Source: Erythrobacter sp. (GTDB taxonomy: Bacteria; Pseudomonadota; Alphaproteobacteria; Sphingomonadales; Sphingomonadaceae). From it: a DNA stretch of 64,000 bases. A program made the translations under genes and the position numbers. The stretch covers positions 3,202,425 to 3,266,424 of the forward strand of contig NZ_CP050265.1 in the NCBI RefSeq assembly GCF_011765465.1, given 5' to 3'. Shown here piece after piece: positions 25,613 through 33,857 of the stretch (the stretch's first letter is position 1; every line of letters begins with the position of its first letter). The notes under the pieces were generated by a model. That model saw only the letters and a program-made list of their open reading frames with translations. It was not told where the DNA came from and made no database searches.

Positions 25613-26135
25613 GACCGATCTGCAACCGCTGCATCTCGCCTAGGAAGTCGGCTTTCGCGTCCGGATGGCGGTCGAGGACGCGCAGGATCATCTGCCGCAG
25701 GACGATAAATTGCGGGCTCTCGTTGAGGTTCACGTTGACAGTGAGTTCGTTCTGAAGAGTGCCCGTCAGCTTCGCGAGGTCCATGAGCGCGTTCCTCATT
25801 TCGCGCAGCGACATGAGCGCAAGCGGATCGTTACCGTCTGCCTTGGCCCGCTGGAGCAGCGAGTCGATCTCCGTGACGACCCGCTTTAGGCTACGGTGGA
25901 TTTCAACATCGCCTTCGTTCAGCGCGTCGGCCACTGCCTGCGCGCGCTCCGTTCGGAGCGCCAACGTTATTTCGCGCCGCTGCTCCTCGTCCAGGTGATT
26001 GTCGGCATGGCGACGGATGGCGTCAGGCTTGAGGCCGTACCGCCGCGCCACCTCCGCGTTGGTGACTCCAGCGACTAGGTCGCGGTTCAGGCTGGCAATG
26101 CGGGGATGGGCGCAGGCGGTGCAGGGCCTTGCCAT
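25605..26135 (-). CDS. Probable terminase small subunit
   Basis: This 176-aa protein has an N-terminal Cys/His cluster (CTACAHP) and a helix-turn-helix (VTNAEVARRYGLKPDAIRRHADNHL), then a long helical region, consistent with a DNA-recognising small terminase subunit. Its position immediately upstream of the large subunit ATPase, overlapping by 8 bp, is the usual terS-terL order. Its ATG overlaps the preceding gene's stop (TGATG-type). Phage terminase small subunits select pac or cos sites; the site here is unknown. Confidence 0.65.
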   Translation of the reverse strand: MARPCTACAHPRIASLNRDLVAGVTNAEVARRYGLKPDAIRRHADNHLDEEQRREITLALRTERAQAVADALNEGDVEIHRSLKRVVTEIDSLLQRAKADGNDPLALMSLREMRNALMDLAKLTGTLQNELTVNVNLNESPQFIVLRQMILRVLDRHPDAKADFLGEMQRLQIGHG

Positions 26136-26542
26136 CAGCTTTCCTTGGATCGCAGTTGCGCGTCTAAGTAGTCTGTCGCAAAAGCGTTCGAGCGCAGCAA
26201 ATAAAGTAGGGCTTTGCGATGATCATTTTCAAAAAAGACATTCTCATCGAAATGGAATCCGTGGAGCGGTCGCTTCTTGAAGAAGCTTTCACGAAGATCG
26301 GCTCCGGTTTTCGAACCTGTAGCGAAGTCTGCAAGGACGAGCGCCTGCGCAAAGACTTCCGGTCCCTTTCCGTGTGAGAGCAGGTTGTAACGATCTGTCT
26401 GAGGCGGGATGCCCTCGAGTTGAGGCGGTATCGCTGTCACGCGCCCCCGCTTGTTGATCTTAGCCTCCGCCCAGCCTTGCGCTTCCACGGCGAAGAGAAA
26501 GTGACCGACCCAAGTCGGATGCAATTGGTCGAGGCGTATCAC
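26135..26542 (-). CDS. Element protein of unknown function upstream of terS
   Basis: This 135-aa protein (MIRLDQLHPTWVGHFLFAVE...) has no domain I recognise. It contains aromatic and charged stretches such as DRYNLLSHGKGPEVFAQALV and FHFDENVFFENDHRKALLYLL. It overlaps terS by one base and the upstream gene by four (ATGA), so it belongs to the same polycistronic unit. No signal or membrane segment. Confidence 0.6.
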   Translation of the reverse strand: MIRLDQLHPTWVGHFLFAVEAQGWAEAKINKRGRVTAIPPQLEGIPPQTDRYNLLSHGKGPEVFAQALVLADFATGSKTGADLRESFFKKRPLHGFHFDENVFFENDHRKALLYLLRSNAFATDYLDAQLRSKES

Positions 26543-27093
26543 CAGTGCTCTCCATTCTTGCTATCGAGGAGAGCCTGCTGGTGCGCCTGTTGCATGTTGT
26601 CGGGTAGATCACGAGCGGAACGGAATGTGCGCGCCTCTTTGTAGCCGCGCTCTCGCGCGATCTCCTTGATCCGCGCCACGCCGACGCGGTCGCGGACCGC
26701 TGCATTGACGTAGAGCACACCGGCGTCGTCATCGCCAAGCGAGTGAACCGGCGATGCCGGTGGCGGGCCGCTATGCGCAGCAGCAGGTTGGTCGTCGACG
26801 ATGCGCAGGGTCTTACCCTGCTCGGCGGCGACCTCCTTCATCCGCGCATAGACCTGCGGGTCGCGAGATGCCGACCGGGTGATGAACAGTTCAGTGGCGG
26901 TTCCCTTCAACGCCTTGTCGGGCCGTCCCTGCAGCAGGCGCTTTTCGCGGATTAGGGCTTTGCGGTTCTTCTCGGTGCGCTCAAGTTCTGCTTCGAGTTC
27001 GGCATTCTCGGCCTCAAGCTGCTTGAGCTTCTCGGCCAGTCCAAGCGAACCGGGTTCGGTCGCAAGAAACTTCTTCAATCTTTCATTCGACAT
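26539..27093 (-). CDS. Coiled-coil element protein of unknown function
   Basis: This 184-aa protein begins with a strong coiled coil: LAEKLKQLEAENAELEAEL followed by ERTEKNRKALIREKRL (about residues 18-55). A short Pro-rich linker (AAAHSGPPPASPVHSLGDDD) separates a C-terminal domain with RVGVARIKEIARERGYKEA. ATG 27093 is supported by GAGG seven bases upstream. It overlaps the next gene by four bases. It could be a structural or packaging accessory protein, but no homology supports this. Confidence 0.6.
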   Translation of the reverse strand: MSNERLKKFLATEPGSLGLAEKLKQLEAENAELEAELERTEKNRKALIREKRLLQGRPDKALKGTATELFITRSASRDPQVYARMKEVAAEQGKTLRIVDDQPAAAHSGPPPASPVHSLGDDDAGVLYVNAAVRDRVGVARIKEIARERGYKEARTFRSARDLPDNMQQAHQQALLDSKNGEHW

Positions 27094-27183
27094 GACAAGC
27101 CTCATGTCGACGGACTAGCCGCACCGCCTATTCGGAACGGCTATCCGCCGATTTCTGAACGATGGATCGAGAACTATTCCTGC

Positions 27184-27738
27184 TCAACCGCGCTTTGAGA
27201 AATGCCGCTGCGCCTGTTCTTGGAGCCACGTAGGGTCGAGGTCGGCTAGGGCGCACCAATAGGCACGCGCTTCGGCCCAACTCCCGTATGCGGCGGTCAG
27301 AAAAGCGATGGCTTCACGGTCGCCTGCCTTGGCATCCTTCCATGCCGCGCGGATCACTTCGAGGCCGAGCGCCTTGATGCCTGCAACCTCGGCATGATCG
27401 TCAATCGGCGCGGGCAAGTGCTGCGGACGCGGCGGTGATGGCTTCAGTTCACGCTTGTGTTCGATCAGCCCAATCTCGACCAATTCCTTGGCAATCGGTT
27501 CGCGCTTCGGTCTCGGTTTGCGGGGACGGAATTTTTCAGCGTCGAACTCGCCCGCTTTCACCGCCGCTTTCACGCGCGCTGCCAAGTCCTTTTCGTCGAG
27601 AGACAGCTTCCGTTCGAACCGGGCACGGACGTGGTGCGGAGGTTGCCGCTGCCGCTCGCACGAAGAGACAGGCAGGCCGACAGCGCGCAGGGCGACTTCG
27701 AACTCGGGCGCGGGTAGCATATCTTCCCAACGCCCCAT
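27184..27738 (-). CDS. Basic element protein of unknown function
   Basis: This 184-aa protein has a basic central stretch (AEKFRPRKPRPKREPIAKEL) and a C-terminal helical part with YGSWAEARAYWCALADLDPTW. No domain is recognised. Its ATG at 27738 overlaps the upstream stop (TGATG-like), and it lies 90 bp upstream of the coiled-coil gene in the same direction. It may bind nucleic acid through the basic region, which is only inference. Confidence 0.55.
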   Translation of the reverse strand: MGRWEDMLPAPEFEVALRAVGLPVSSCERQRQPPHHVRARFERKLSLDEKDLAARVKAAVKAGEFDAEKFRPRKPRPKREPIAKELVEIGLIEHKRELKPSPPRPQHLPAPIDDHAEVAGIKALGLEVIRAAWKDAKAGDREAIAFLTAAYGSWAEARAYWCALADLDPTWLQEQAQRHFSKRG

Positions 27739-27971
27739 CAGGACGCGTGTTGGCACTCTCGGTCGGGGAGGAGGTTTTCAGCCTGTTCGCGCTGCTCTGG
27801 CGTAGGCGAGCGCCGCCATTCGATGACAGCAGTGACCGGGTGCTCGCAGTCATGGGTGACGCGCTTCACTGGGAGGTTAGCGGCGGTCAGGACCGCCTTC
27901 GCATTGTGATCGAAGATGCGGGGCGGCGGGCTTGGGTTGGGATTGTGCGAGGTGGGCGGTCGGTATCTCAT
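27738..27971 (-). CDS. Small element protein of unknown function
   Basis: This 77-aa protein starts at ATG 27971 with a Pro-rich segment and ends with TPEQREQAENLLPDREC. Nothing recognisable. It is the first gene of the minus-strand block leading to the terminase genes; a purine-rich GAGAGG lies 14 bp before the ATG, rather far. The divergent region to 28124 should hold the promoter of the block. Confidence 0.5.
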   Translation of the reverse strand: MRYRPPTSHNPNPSPPPRIFDHNAKAVLTAANLPVKRVTHDCEHPVTAVIEWRRSPTPEQREQAENLLPDRECQHAS

Positions 27972-28123
27972 ACCGACTTATCGCACCTCTCACCGGGGCG
28001 GCGTTACCACAATTTAAGAATGACGGCCTAGCATTGTGATGATCTCGGCAGGGCTTTACTTTCGGCATTCCGGCGCAGGTAGATCGACCCGCGAGACTGC
28101 TTCGAAAAGCGAGATGAGCGCAG

Positions 28124-28771
28124 GTGCGAATAGGTTTATCTTCCGTTATTTCCGACGTGGCTTCCGAACCCGTCGCAGCGTCCTCATCAAGGGAGCAAGC
28201 ACTCGCCATTGCCTTGCTTTCGGGCTCGATCGCACTCTATCTTTCTTTGGGAGAATGGCCTGCGGCTTTTTACGATGCGGCTCGATGGGCCGTGTTTGCC
28301 TTATCGTGCTTCGTTTGCGCGTGGGCATGGTCGAAGAAGAGATGGGGTTGGATCGCATTCGCGAGTTTCGGTGCCTTCTTTTTCAACCCATTTATTCCTC
28401 GTCTCGGGAACGAAGGCTGGGATGTGATTGGGCTCGCTTACATGTGCGGTTATGCCGCTCTTGGCATATCACTGGTTCATCCTCGGATGGCCGGTGTCGC
28501 AGGCGGAGCCTTCGCGGCTTACGGGATGGCTTTGTTGGCCCTTACCCACTACGTGAATCACTACATGCCGCATGGGCCAATGTATTGGACGGGCGATTAC
28601 GTTTGCCTGCATGATGGGCGAGGGCCGTGCGGCCCTGAGATGCTCGAAGATATGACAAAGCTCGACATACCTGAATGGGCGAAGTTTCTGCGGTCCAAGG
28701 CCTTTTTGACATTTTTGTTCTTCGGGATAAGTTCGAGTCTCCTGCTTCAGAAATTCAATAGCAACAGGTAA
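28124..28771 (+). CDS. Multi-pass membrane protein of unknown function (element-encoded)
   Basis: This 215-aa protein has about five or six hydrophobic segments, including ALAIALLSGSIALYLSLG, WAVFALSCFVCAWAW, WIAFASFGAFFFNPFI and VAGGAFAAYGMALLALTHYV, and a C-terminal FLFFGISSSLLLQ. The start is GTG 28124 with a weak ribosome binding site. It is lower in GC than the chromosome. No known family; it could be a superinfection-exclusion protein, but nothing in the sequence proves that. Confidence 0.55.
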   Translation: MRIGLSSVISDVASEPVAASSSREQALAIALLSGSIALYLSLGEWPAAFYDAARWAVFALSCFVCAWAWSKKRWGWIAFASFGAFFFNPFIPRLGNEGWDVIGLAYMCGYAALGISLVHPRMAGVAGGAFAAYGMALLALTHYVNHYMPHGPMYWTGDYVCLHDGRGPCGPEMLEDMTKLDIPEWAKFLRSKAFLTFLFFGISSSLLLQKFNSNR

Positions 28772-28854
28772 CGTTGAAATTCGGCTTGGCCCGCTTGGCG
28801 CTTTGATCGTGTAATACACTCATTGTTGAATATTTGTAGGGCATAAGGTGCAAC

Positions 28855-29553
28855 ATGTTCCGGCTTTTGATGCTCCTTGCCCTACTTTATTCGACACCAG
28901 CCGTTGCCCAGGTGATCGAAGGCACTGCTACCGTAGTCGATGGGGATACCATCGACATGACGGGCACCCGGATCCGTCTTGCGCATATCGACGCGCCTGA
29001 AGCGAAGCAGGTTTGCGAGAAAGACGAACAAGAATGGGCTTGCGGTTTCGAAGCGACCGCAATCCTTGCCTCTCTCGTTGATGGCCAGAAGCTGTCCTGC
29101 ACTGTTCTCGAACACGACATCTACGGTCGAGCGGTCGCGACCTGTCAGACTCGGTCGTTCAACCTCGGTACGGAGATGGTGCGGCGGGGCATGGCAGTCT
29201 TGGGCGAGGACGCCCCCTACGACTACGCGGCGGCCCTCGGTGTCGCCAAGCGAATGAATTGGGGTCTGTGGGCCTCGACCTTTCAAGAGCCTGCCGAGTG
29301 GCGCGCTGCCAACCCGCAACATGCTTCACGTGCCGCGGGAAGGGCAGAGCGCGGGCAGGTTCGTGCGACTAGGGTTCGGGAGCGGGTCTATCGCAACCAA
29401 TACGGCTGCGCCATCAAGGGCAACCGCAGCAGGCGAGGCGAGTGGATTTATCACCTGCCGGGCCGCCCCTACTACGATGCGACCCGCGCCGAAGAGTTGT
29501 TCTGCACCGAGAGCGAGGCGCAGGCTGCTGGCTATCGGAGGTCGCGGGCGTGA
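28855..29553 (+). CDS. Secreted thermonuclease (SNase) with a C-terminal Cys-rich domain
   Basis: This 232-aa protein has a signal peptide (MFRLLMLLALLYSTPAVAQ). The SNase core keeps VVDGDTIDM, RIRLAHIDAPEAKQ and EHDIYGRAVATC with the catalytic Asp, Arg, Glu and Arg. The C-terminal 50 residues (GCAIKGNRSRRGEWIYHLPG, then TEELFC-like EELFCTESEAQAAGYRRS) form the small cysteine module common in proteobacterial thermonucleases. It would degrade DNA or RNA outside the cytoplasm. Its stop overlaps the GTG of the next gene. Confidence 0.8.
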   Translation: MFRLLMLLALLYSTPAVAQVIEGTATVVDGDTIDMTGTRIRLAHIDAPEAKQVCEKDEQEWACGFEATAILASLVDGQKLSCTVLEHDIYGRAVATCQTRSFNLGTEMVRRGMAVLGEDAPYDYAAALGVAKRMNWGLWASTFQEPAEWRAANPQHASRAAGRAERGQVRATRVRERVYRNQYGCAIKGNRSRRGEWIYHLPGRPYYDATRAEELFCTESEAQAAGYRRSRA

Positions 29554-29801
29554 AAAAGCTCTCGATTGGTTTTCAACTTGTCGCGTGGGCCGGATTAGTT
29601 GCGCTTGCAACGTGGCTTTGCCTCATGTTCGTGAAGATGGCTATCGAAGCCTTATTCGGCAATGCGCCTGCCGAGATTTGGGCAGTCTTGATGGCAATAG
29701 CCTATTTTTACGCGCTTGGATCGACTTCCGAGAACATTTGCGAGATTGCTCGACAAGGAGACGACCTGCATTCGCCAGAGCGTTCTTCGCGTCATCTTTA
29801 A
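29550..29801 (+). CDS. Small two-helix membrane protein
   Basis: This 83-aa protein has two hydrophobic helices (LVAWAGLVALATWLCLMFV and IWAVLMAIAYFYALG). The GTG start at 29550 overlaps the thermonuclease stop (GTGA), so the two are coupled. The tail is polar. Function unknown. Confidence 0.55.
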   Translation: MKKLSIGFQLVAWAGLVALATWLCLMFVKMAIEALFGNAPAEIWAVLMAIAYFYALGSTSENICEIARQGDDLHSPERSSRHL

Positions 29802-29866
29802 TTTTTGACAGCGCACCGTGGAAAGAGCACCGGCGAAAAGTATGGGGAAGCTGTTGCGCCCGCCGG

Positions 29867-30526
29867 TCATTTGGCAAAGAGCCGCATGGCCGCCCGCGCC
29901 TTTTCGGCAGTCCACCAGCCTCGCCCCGAGGCGGTCGGCACACCCAGCCCGTTGAGGCGGTCCGCTATCGCCGCTGGGGGCATGCTCTCCCACCCGTCAA
30001 CCTGCCCTAGGGCGATGCGCGCTCGTTCTGCTGCTCTGCGCCGCCTAGAGGCCGCAGAGCGGGCTCGAGCGTCGTCAGATGGTATTCCACCCCTATCGCC
30101 GCCCAGTTTCGCTCCCTGCGCCTTTCTGACCGCGAGAGCAGCCTTCGTGCGCTGGCTGATAAGGCGGCGCTCGTGCTCCGCGACGACAGCAAGGATCGCG
30201 ACGGTGAACTCGTCGGCCTGCGGCAGGTCGACGAAGCGGATCGCGATGTCCTCTTTTCGCAGGGTCAAGATGAAGGCAGCGTCGCGCGATAGGCGGTCGA
30301 GGCGGGCAACGATAAGGGTCGCCCCATAGGCACGGCAGACATCAAGCGCGCGGGCAAGCTGCGGGCGGTCGTCCCGCGAACCTGACTCGACCTCCTCGAA
30401 ATATCGGCCGGCGATCAGGTCATACCCATACTGCTGAGCGAAGGCGTCGACGGCTCGGCGTTGCGCCTCGATCCCGAGAGGTTGGCGATCCGTGCTGACG
30501 CGCAGGTATCCGACAGCGAGGGGCAT
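29867..30526 (-). CDS. Serine recombinase/resolvase family protein
   Basis: This 219-aa protein has the resolvase catalytic domain: GYLRVSTDRQ with the nucleophilic Ser, YFEEVESGSRDDRPQLARAL, and the Arg-rich LIVARLDRLSRDAAFI. A C-terminal DNA-binding region (WESMPPAAIADRLNGLGV, then SGRGWWTAEKARAAM) follows a basic linker. Such enzymes resolve multimers or invert DNA. It sits next to the ATGGGC repeat cluster, consistent with resolution of replicated element copies; this is inference. Confidence 0.85.
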   Translation of the reverse strand: MPLAVGYLRVSTDRQPLGIEAQRRAVDAFAQQYGYDLIAGRYFEEVESGSRDDRPQLARALDVCRAYGATLIVARLDRLSRDAAFILTLRKEDIAIRFVDLPQADEFTVAILAVVAEHERRLISQRTKAALAVRKAQGAKLGGDRGGIPSDDARARSAASRRRRAAERARIALGQVDGWESMPPAAIADRLNGLGVPTASGRGWWTAEKARAAMRLFAK

Positions 30527-31001
30527 GGTGGTCCTCTATGGCAACGTTCGTTGCCACATGTCGTGGACGGCGACCCCGGTGGCGATCAACCGCGGCGAAG
30601 CGGTGAAAATGCGCTCGCCCCGGTAAACGGCTTGGGTCGAGCAAGGGGCAGAACCGTTGCGGCTCTGCGTTCCGCGCATCGGGTCGATAAATCGCGGAAG
30701 TCGATCAAGCGGTGCGGTTTCAATCGGATCGATCAATCTATCTTGTGGGGATGGTGTGCCCGCCCATGCAGCCCATAAGAGTGCCCATGCGAAATTCGTC
30801 CGCAATATCAACGGTATCATGGGAAGTATGGGCTTTATGGGCACATTCCGAGCGTGTCGCGTCTGTGCGCATTCGCCAAGCGAATGACCGATTCAGCAAC
30901 TGACCGCATAAAGTGCCCATAGTTACCATACTGCCCATCAAATTATTGAACTCACTCACGTTTTTCTCATGGGATGCCCTATGGGACGCATGGGCCCCCT
31001 G
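30527..31001. other. Gene-free 475-bp region between recombinase and primase, holding the repeat cluster
   Basis: No convincing gene. Two overlapping minus-strand frames are open (30536-30844 and 30738-30959), but their peptides mainly translate the repeats (MGT, MGC, MGG runs) and have no domain. The right half (30762-30995) is packed with ATGGGC motifs; an AT-rich stretch CAAATTATTGAA lies at 30939-30950. Confidence 0.5.
30762..30995. repeat. Cluster of ATGGG(C) repeats in both orientations (iteron-like, candidate origin)
   Basis: Eleven copies of ATGGG or its complement occur in 234 bp: GCCCAT at 30762, 30771, 30783, 30915 and 30933; ATGGGC at 30828, 30837 and 30990; ATGGG at 30819, 30969 and 30981. 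Chance would give about one or fewer. The cluster abuts the 3' end of the primase-helicase gene, as origins often do in phage satellites and small replicons. Confidence 0.7.
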
Positions 31002-33359
31002 CTACTCCTCGGCTTCGAGCCACCACCGCGTGCTGTTGCAGGACTGCCGCGAGCGGAGCGAGTACCGCCTTGGTCCATCGCTCGTCTCGACTTCGATGAT
31101 GCGGTCCCTGAATTGCCTCAGCCTGTCCCCTAAGGCGCGCGCAGGATCCTTCCACCCGTCGCCTATGTCGACCTCCAAGCAGTCGAGCATGGCAGCGATC
31201 TCCTTGGCCTTGCGCGGCTCGTTCCAGTCGAGGTTCATGTCATGCACCCCGCCAGCGCGAGACGTGATCGGAACCCGCCGATGCATGCACCGTAGCCACG
31301 CGATGACAACCTCTCGAATCCATTCTGTGGCCTCATCCTCGGGCCTTCGCTCCTTCGGCGTATCGAGAAAGCCCACGACCCCCGCGTGCTCAATAATGCC
31401 CGACATCACCCGCGCCCATCGCTCGAACGACGCTTTCGACTTCGAGCCATCCGGCATTCCGGCGTTCACCCAGGACCGGATTACCGTCAGCGCGGCAGCG
31501 ACGAGGCCCGGCCTGTTGTCTTTCAGCCAGCCCTTTAGGTCTGGAATGGCGAATGCCTCCGACGGGCGATCTTCGGGGTTGGCCTCGCGCGCGTCCATGC
31601 GGATGTCGACGCAGCGGCGGTAGATTTCGTTTTCGATGTCGGGGTTGTTGCCCGTCGTCACCCACGTGACGCGGACGGGCAGGCTGACCATGCGGGAGTA
31701 CCCAAGTATGCGCGCCTTGTAGGTTTCGGCAGTGAGCGTGGCAGCAAGGGCTTGGCTCTTCAACTTGGTCGCATTGTCGAAGAACACGACCTTACCCCCG
31801 TCCATGAGGATCGAGGTCAGGGTCTTCTCCATCTCCTCTTCCTGCTGTGGAGGCTTGGTGGCCGGCGGCGCGCTGCCAAGGGCGGGGTAGAGGCAGGCGT
31901 GGACGAGCAGCGTCGCGCCTGTTCCCGCCACGGGCTTGTTGAGGTAATACATGGGCGCGATGTCGAACAGGTCGCGCACATAGGGTTCGAGGCACATGGC
32001 GAGGGCGTTCGCGCGGTCCGACTCGTCTTCGAAGGGAAAGTCGGCAAGCGGCTTAAGCAGCAACTCGACGGCTGCCTGAACCTGCTCTTCGGTGGGTTCA
32101 GCAGGCACGTCCACTTCGATCTTCGCGGCGAGGTATATTTGGGCCGCTTCATCGTATCCGCGCGTGTCGAGAAGCCGCCCGTCTCGGGTGAAGATTGGAA
32201 CGTTCACGACTTCTTTCAGGCAGGGAAGCGTGATTTCTTGCGAACGGGCAGCGAGCATGTCCTTCACAACCGCAGCAGGCGCATTCGAAGGCTTCCATCC
32301 GTCGTCCCCAATAGGCTTGAACCACGTGGCCGCGCGGTTCAGTTCATAGGTGAACTCGGGCTCCTCGAGCGGCTGGACGTGATCGCGGTCGATACGGGCG
32401 AACGCCTCGCCGTAGGCATAGACCCCGGGCGCACCGTCGACCTCGTATTCGGCGAGCGCCGCCCAAGCCTGCCGCGAGGTGTCGATAATCAGGCCCTTGT
32501 CGAAGATCGCCTGCCCCTCGCGCCGCCGCCGAATGCCGAGCCACACGGCGACCTCGTCGATCCACTCCTTCGGCAGGCCGAGCAGCTTCGACATGGACGT
32601 GAGGCCACGGAGGGTTCGGTCGTCATCCAGCCGCTGCCGCGCCTTCGTTATTATCTGTTCCGCGCGGCGGCCTGTTCGCTCATCGTCTCCGGCCTCGGAC
32701 GCGACCAGTTCCAGAAAGTTCCGCGCGATTTCGTCTGACCATCCGGCGCGGACCAATGCCCCGGCCAAAGCGAGCGCGAACTCGTCCCGACCACCTTCGG
32801 CGGGATAAAAGCGAACGAAGAAGGTGGCGGCTGCGAGCAGGCCCGCCCTTCGGTTCAATTCGTCTCCATCCACAATGCTCGGAATAGGCTCCCATTGGTC
32901 CCACCAACACAGTTGTTCACCATTCGGATGAACGGAAGGCGAGACCATGACGTGGTATGGCTCACCGTCACGGGAGGTCCGCAATTGCAGGACCGTGTAG
33001 GCGTGCGGGCCCGCGAGTTCATGTCCGTCGACCTTAGGCAGTTTGAAGTCGATAGGCTTGTCGATCTCGGCCCGATAGATCGCATGGCGCATGCTGCCAT
33101 CGGACCTATGGACGGTGCATCGCGTGCGCGGCAGGAGCGCCCCAGCAATCCGATTTGAGATATCCCAGTCGAGGTCAACGTCAACGTGGTGTTCGTCGAT
33201 AATCAGTCCGACATTGCCGGTCAGATCGTCAAGGGAATAGCCGCGCGTCGCATAGCCCGCATCGCGCGGTTGCTTGCCGTTTTTACCTGACTGGAGCGGG
33301 ATCAAGCGATAGCCAAGGTCGATCAGCGCGGAGAGCGCGTTCTTGTCAGATTCTTCCAT
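31002..33359 (-). CDS. Bifunctional primase-helicase (prim-pol plus AAA/SF3-like ATPase) replication protein
   Basis: This 785-aa protein should start and drive replication of the element. The N-terminal prim-pol-like domain has an acidic strand HVDVDLDWDI (Asp60/62/64) and a basic strand SMRHAIYR. A central linker region follows. The C-terminal half is an ATPase: NKPVAGTGATLLVHA (about residue 483) at the Walker A place, VVFFDNATKL as Walker B, VTTGNNP as sensor, and IYRRCVDIRMD as arginine finger. The Walker lysine is replaced by alanine, which is odd. ATG 33359. Located between AlpA-like regulator and iteron cluster, as in PICI elements. Confidence 0.8.
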   Translation of the reverse strand: MEESDKNALSALIDLGYRLIPLQSGKNGKQPRDAGYATRGYSLDDLTGNVGLIIDEHHVDVDLDWDISNRIAGALLPRTRCTVHRSDGSMRHAIYRAEIDKPIDFKLPKVDGHELAGPHAYTVLQLRTSRDGEPYHVMVSPSVHPNGEQLCWWDQWEPIPSIVDGDELNRRAGLLAAATFFVRFYPAEGGRDEFALALAGALVRAGWSDEIARNFLELVASEAGDDERTGRRAEQIITKARQRLDDDRTLRGLTSMSKLLGLPKEWIDEVAVWLGIRRRREGQAIFDKGLIIDTSRQAWAALAEYEVDGAPGVYAYGEAFARIDRDHVQPLEEPEFTYELNRAATWFKPIGDDGWKPSNAPAAVVKDMLAARSQEITLPCLKEVVNVPIFTRDGRLLDTRGYDEAAQIYLAAKIEVDVPAEPTEEQVQAAVELLLKPLADFPFEDESDRANALAMCLEPYVRDLFDIAPMYYLNKPVAGTGATLLVHACLYPALGSAPPATKPPQQEEEMEKTLTSILMDGGKVVFFDNATKLKSQALAATLTAETYKARILGYSRMVSLPVRVTWVTTGNNPDIENEIYRRCVDIRMDAREANPEDRPSEAFAIPDLKGWLKDNRPGLVAAALTVIRSWVNAGMPDGSKSKASFERWARVMSGIIEHAGVVGFLDTPKERRPEDEATEWIREVVIAWLRCMHRRVPITSRAGGVHDMNLDWNEPRKAKEIAAMLDCLEVDIGDGWKDPARALGDRLRQFRDRIIEVETSDGPRRYSLRSRQSCNSTRWWLEAEE

Positions 33360-33479
33360 TTTCGATCACCTCAGTCACCGAGGCGTCGTTCCTGAAAGCG
33401 CGGTTGAACAGGCGCGGCAGAGCACGTAAAATCCAGGCCTCGCGTGAGGGCGAAACGACACCTCCGAGGGCGTAGCGGT

Positions 33480-33731
33480 TCAGGCCGCTGCGCCCTCCTT
33501 CGTTTCAACACGATGCTTGCGAGCCCAAGCTAGAACGTCGTCTCGTTCGTAGCGAACAGTCTGCCGGGAAAGCTGGATGAATGGCGGCCCGATGCGCGTT
33601 TTCCGCGCTTGGAACAACCATTCGGATGACAACCCGAGCAGGTCCGCGACCTGCCTCGTCGTCATGATAGGCGGGTAACGTTCTGCTTCAAGCGACACGC
33701 GCACTTCGGAAATAAGATCTTCAATCGTCAT
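33480..33731 (-). CDS. AlpA/excisionase-type helix-turn-helix protein
   Basis: This 83-aa protein is a MerR-like winged helix of the AlpA/excisionase group: TTRQVADLLGLSSEWLFQARKT, then GPPFIQLSRQTVRYERDDVLAW. Such proteins activate int or act as recombination directionality factors in P4-like satellites and PICIs. It lies between int and the primase gene on the same strand, the expected place. An inverted repeat upstream (33807-33838) may be its operator. Confidence 0.8.
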   Translation of the reverse strand: MTIEDLISEVRVSLEAERYPPIMTTRQVADLLGLSSEWLFQARKTRIGPPFIQLSRQTVRYERDDVLAWARKHRVETKEGAAA

Positions 33732-33806
33732 AGCTCACCTTTTGGTTGAGCCATGAGCCGCACCGCTATCCGACTGTCAGGTTCACCTGCTAGAACAGTG
33801 CGGCCT

Positions 33807-33838
33807 CATTCCAGAACGGGTTAAAAACTTCTAGAATG
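33807..33838. promoter_or_regulatory. Inverted repeat between int and alpA (possible operator)
   Basis: CATTCCAGAA (33807-33816) and TTCTAGAATG (33829-33838) are complementary with one mismatch. A third related half-site, CTAGAACAG, starts near 33790. The spacer is A-rich. It could be an AlpA or repressor operator controlling alpA and the primase, or a structure ending int mRNA. Confidence 0.4.
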
Positions 33839-33857
33839 GGGCGTTGACGATCAAAAA

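Noticed and set aside
30536..30959. Two small minus-strand frames in the ATGGGC repeat region
   Set aside because: Their peptides mostly translate the repeats, start codons lack ribosome binding sites, and the DNA-level repeat occurs in both orientations, which coding would not require.
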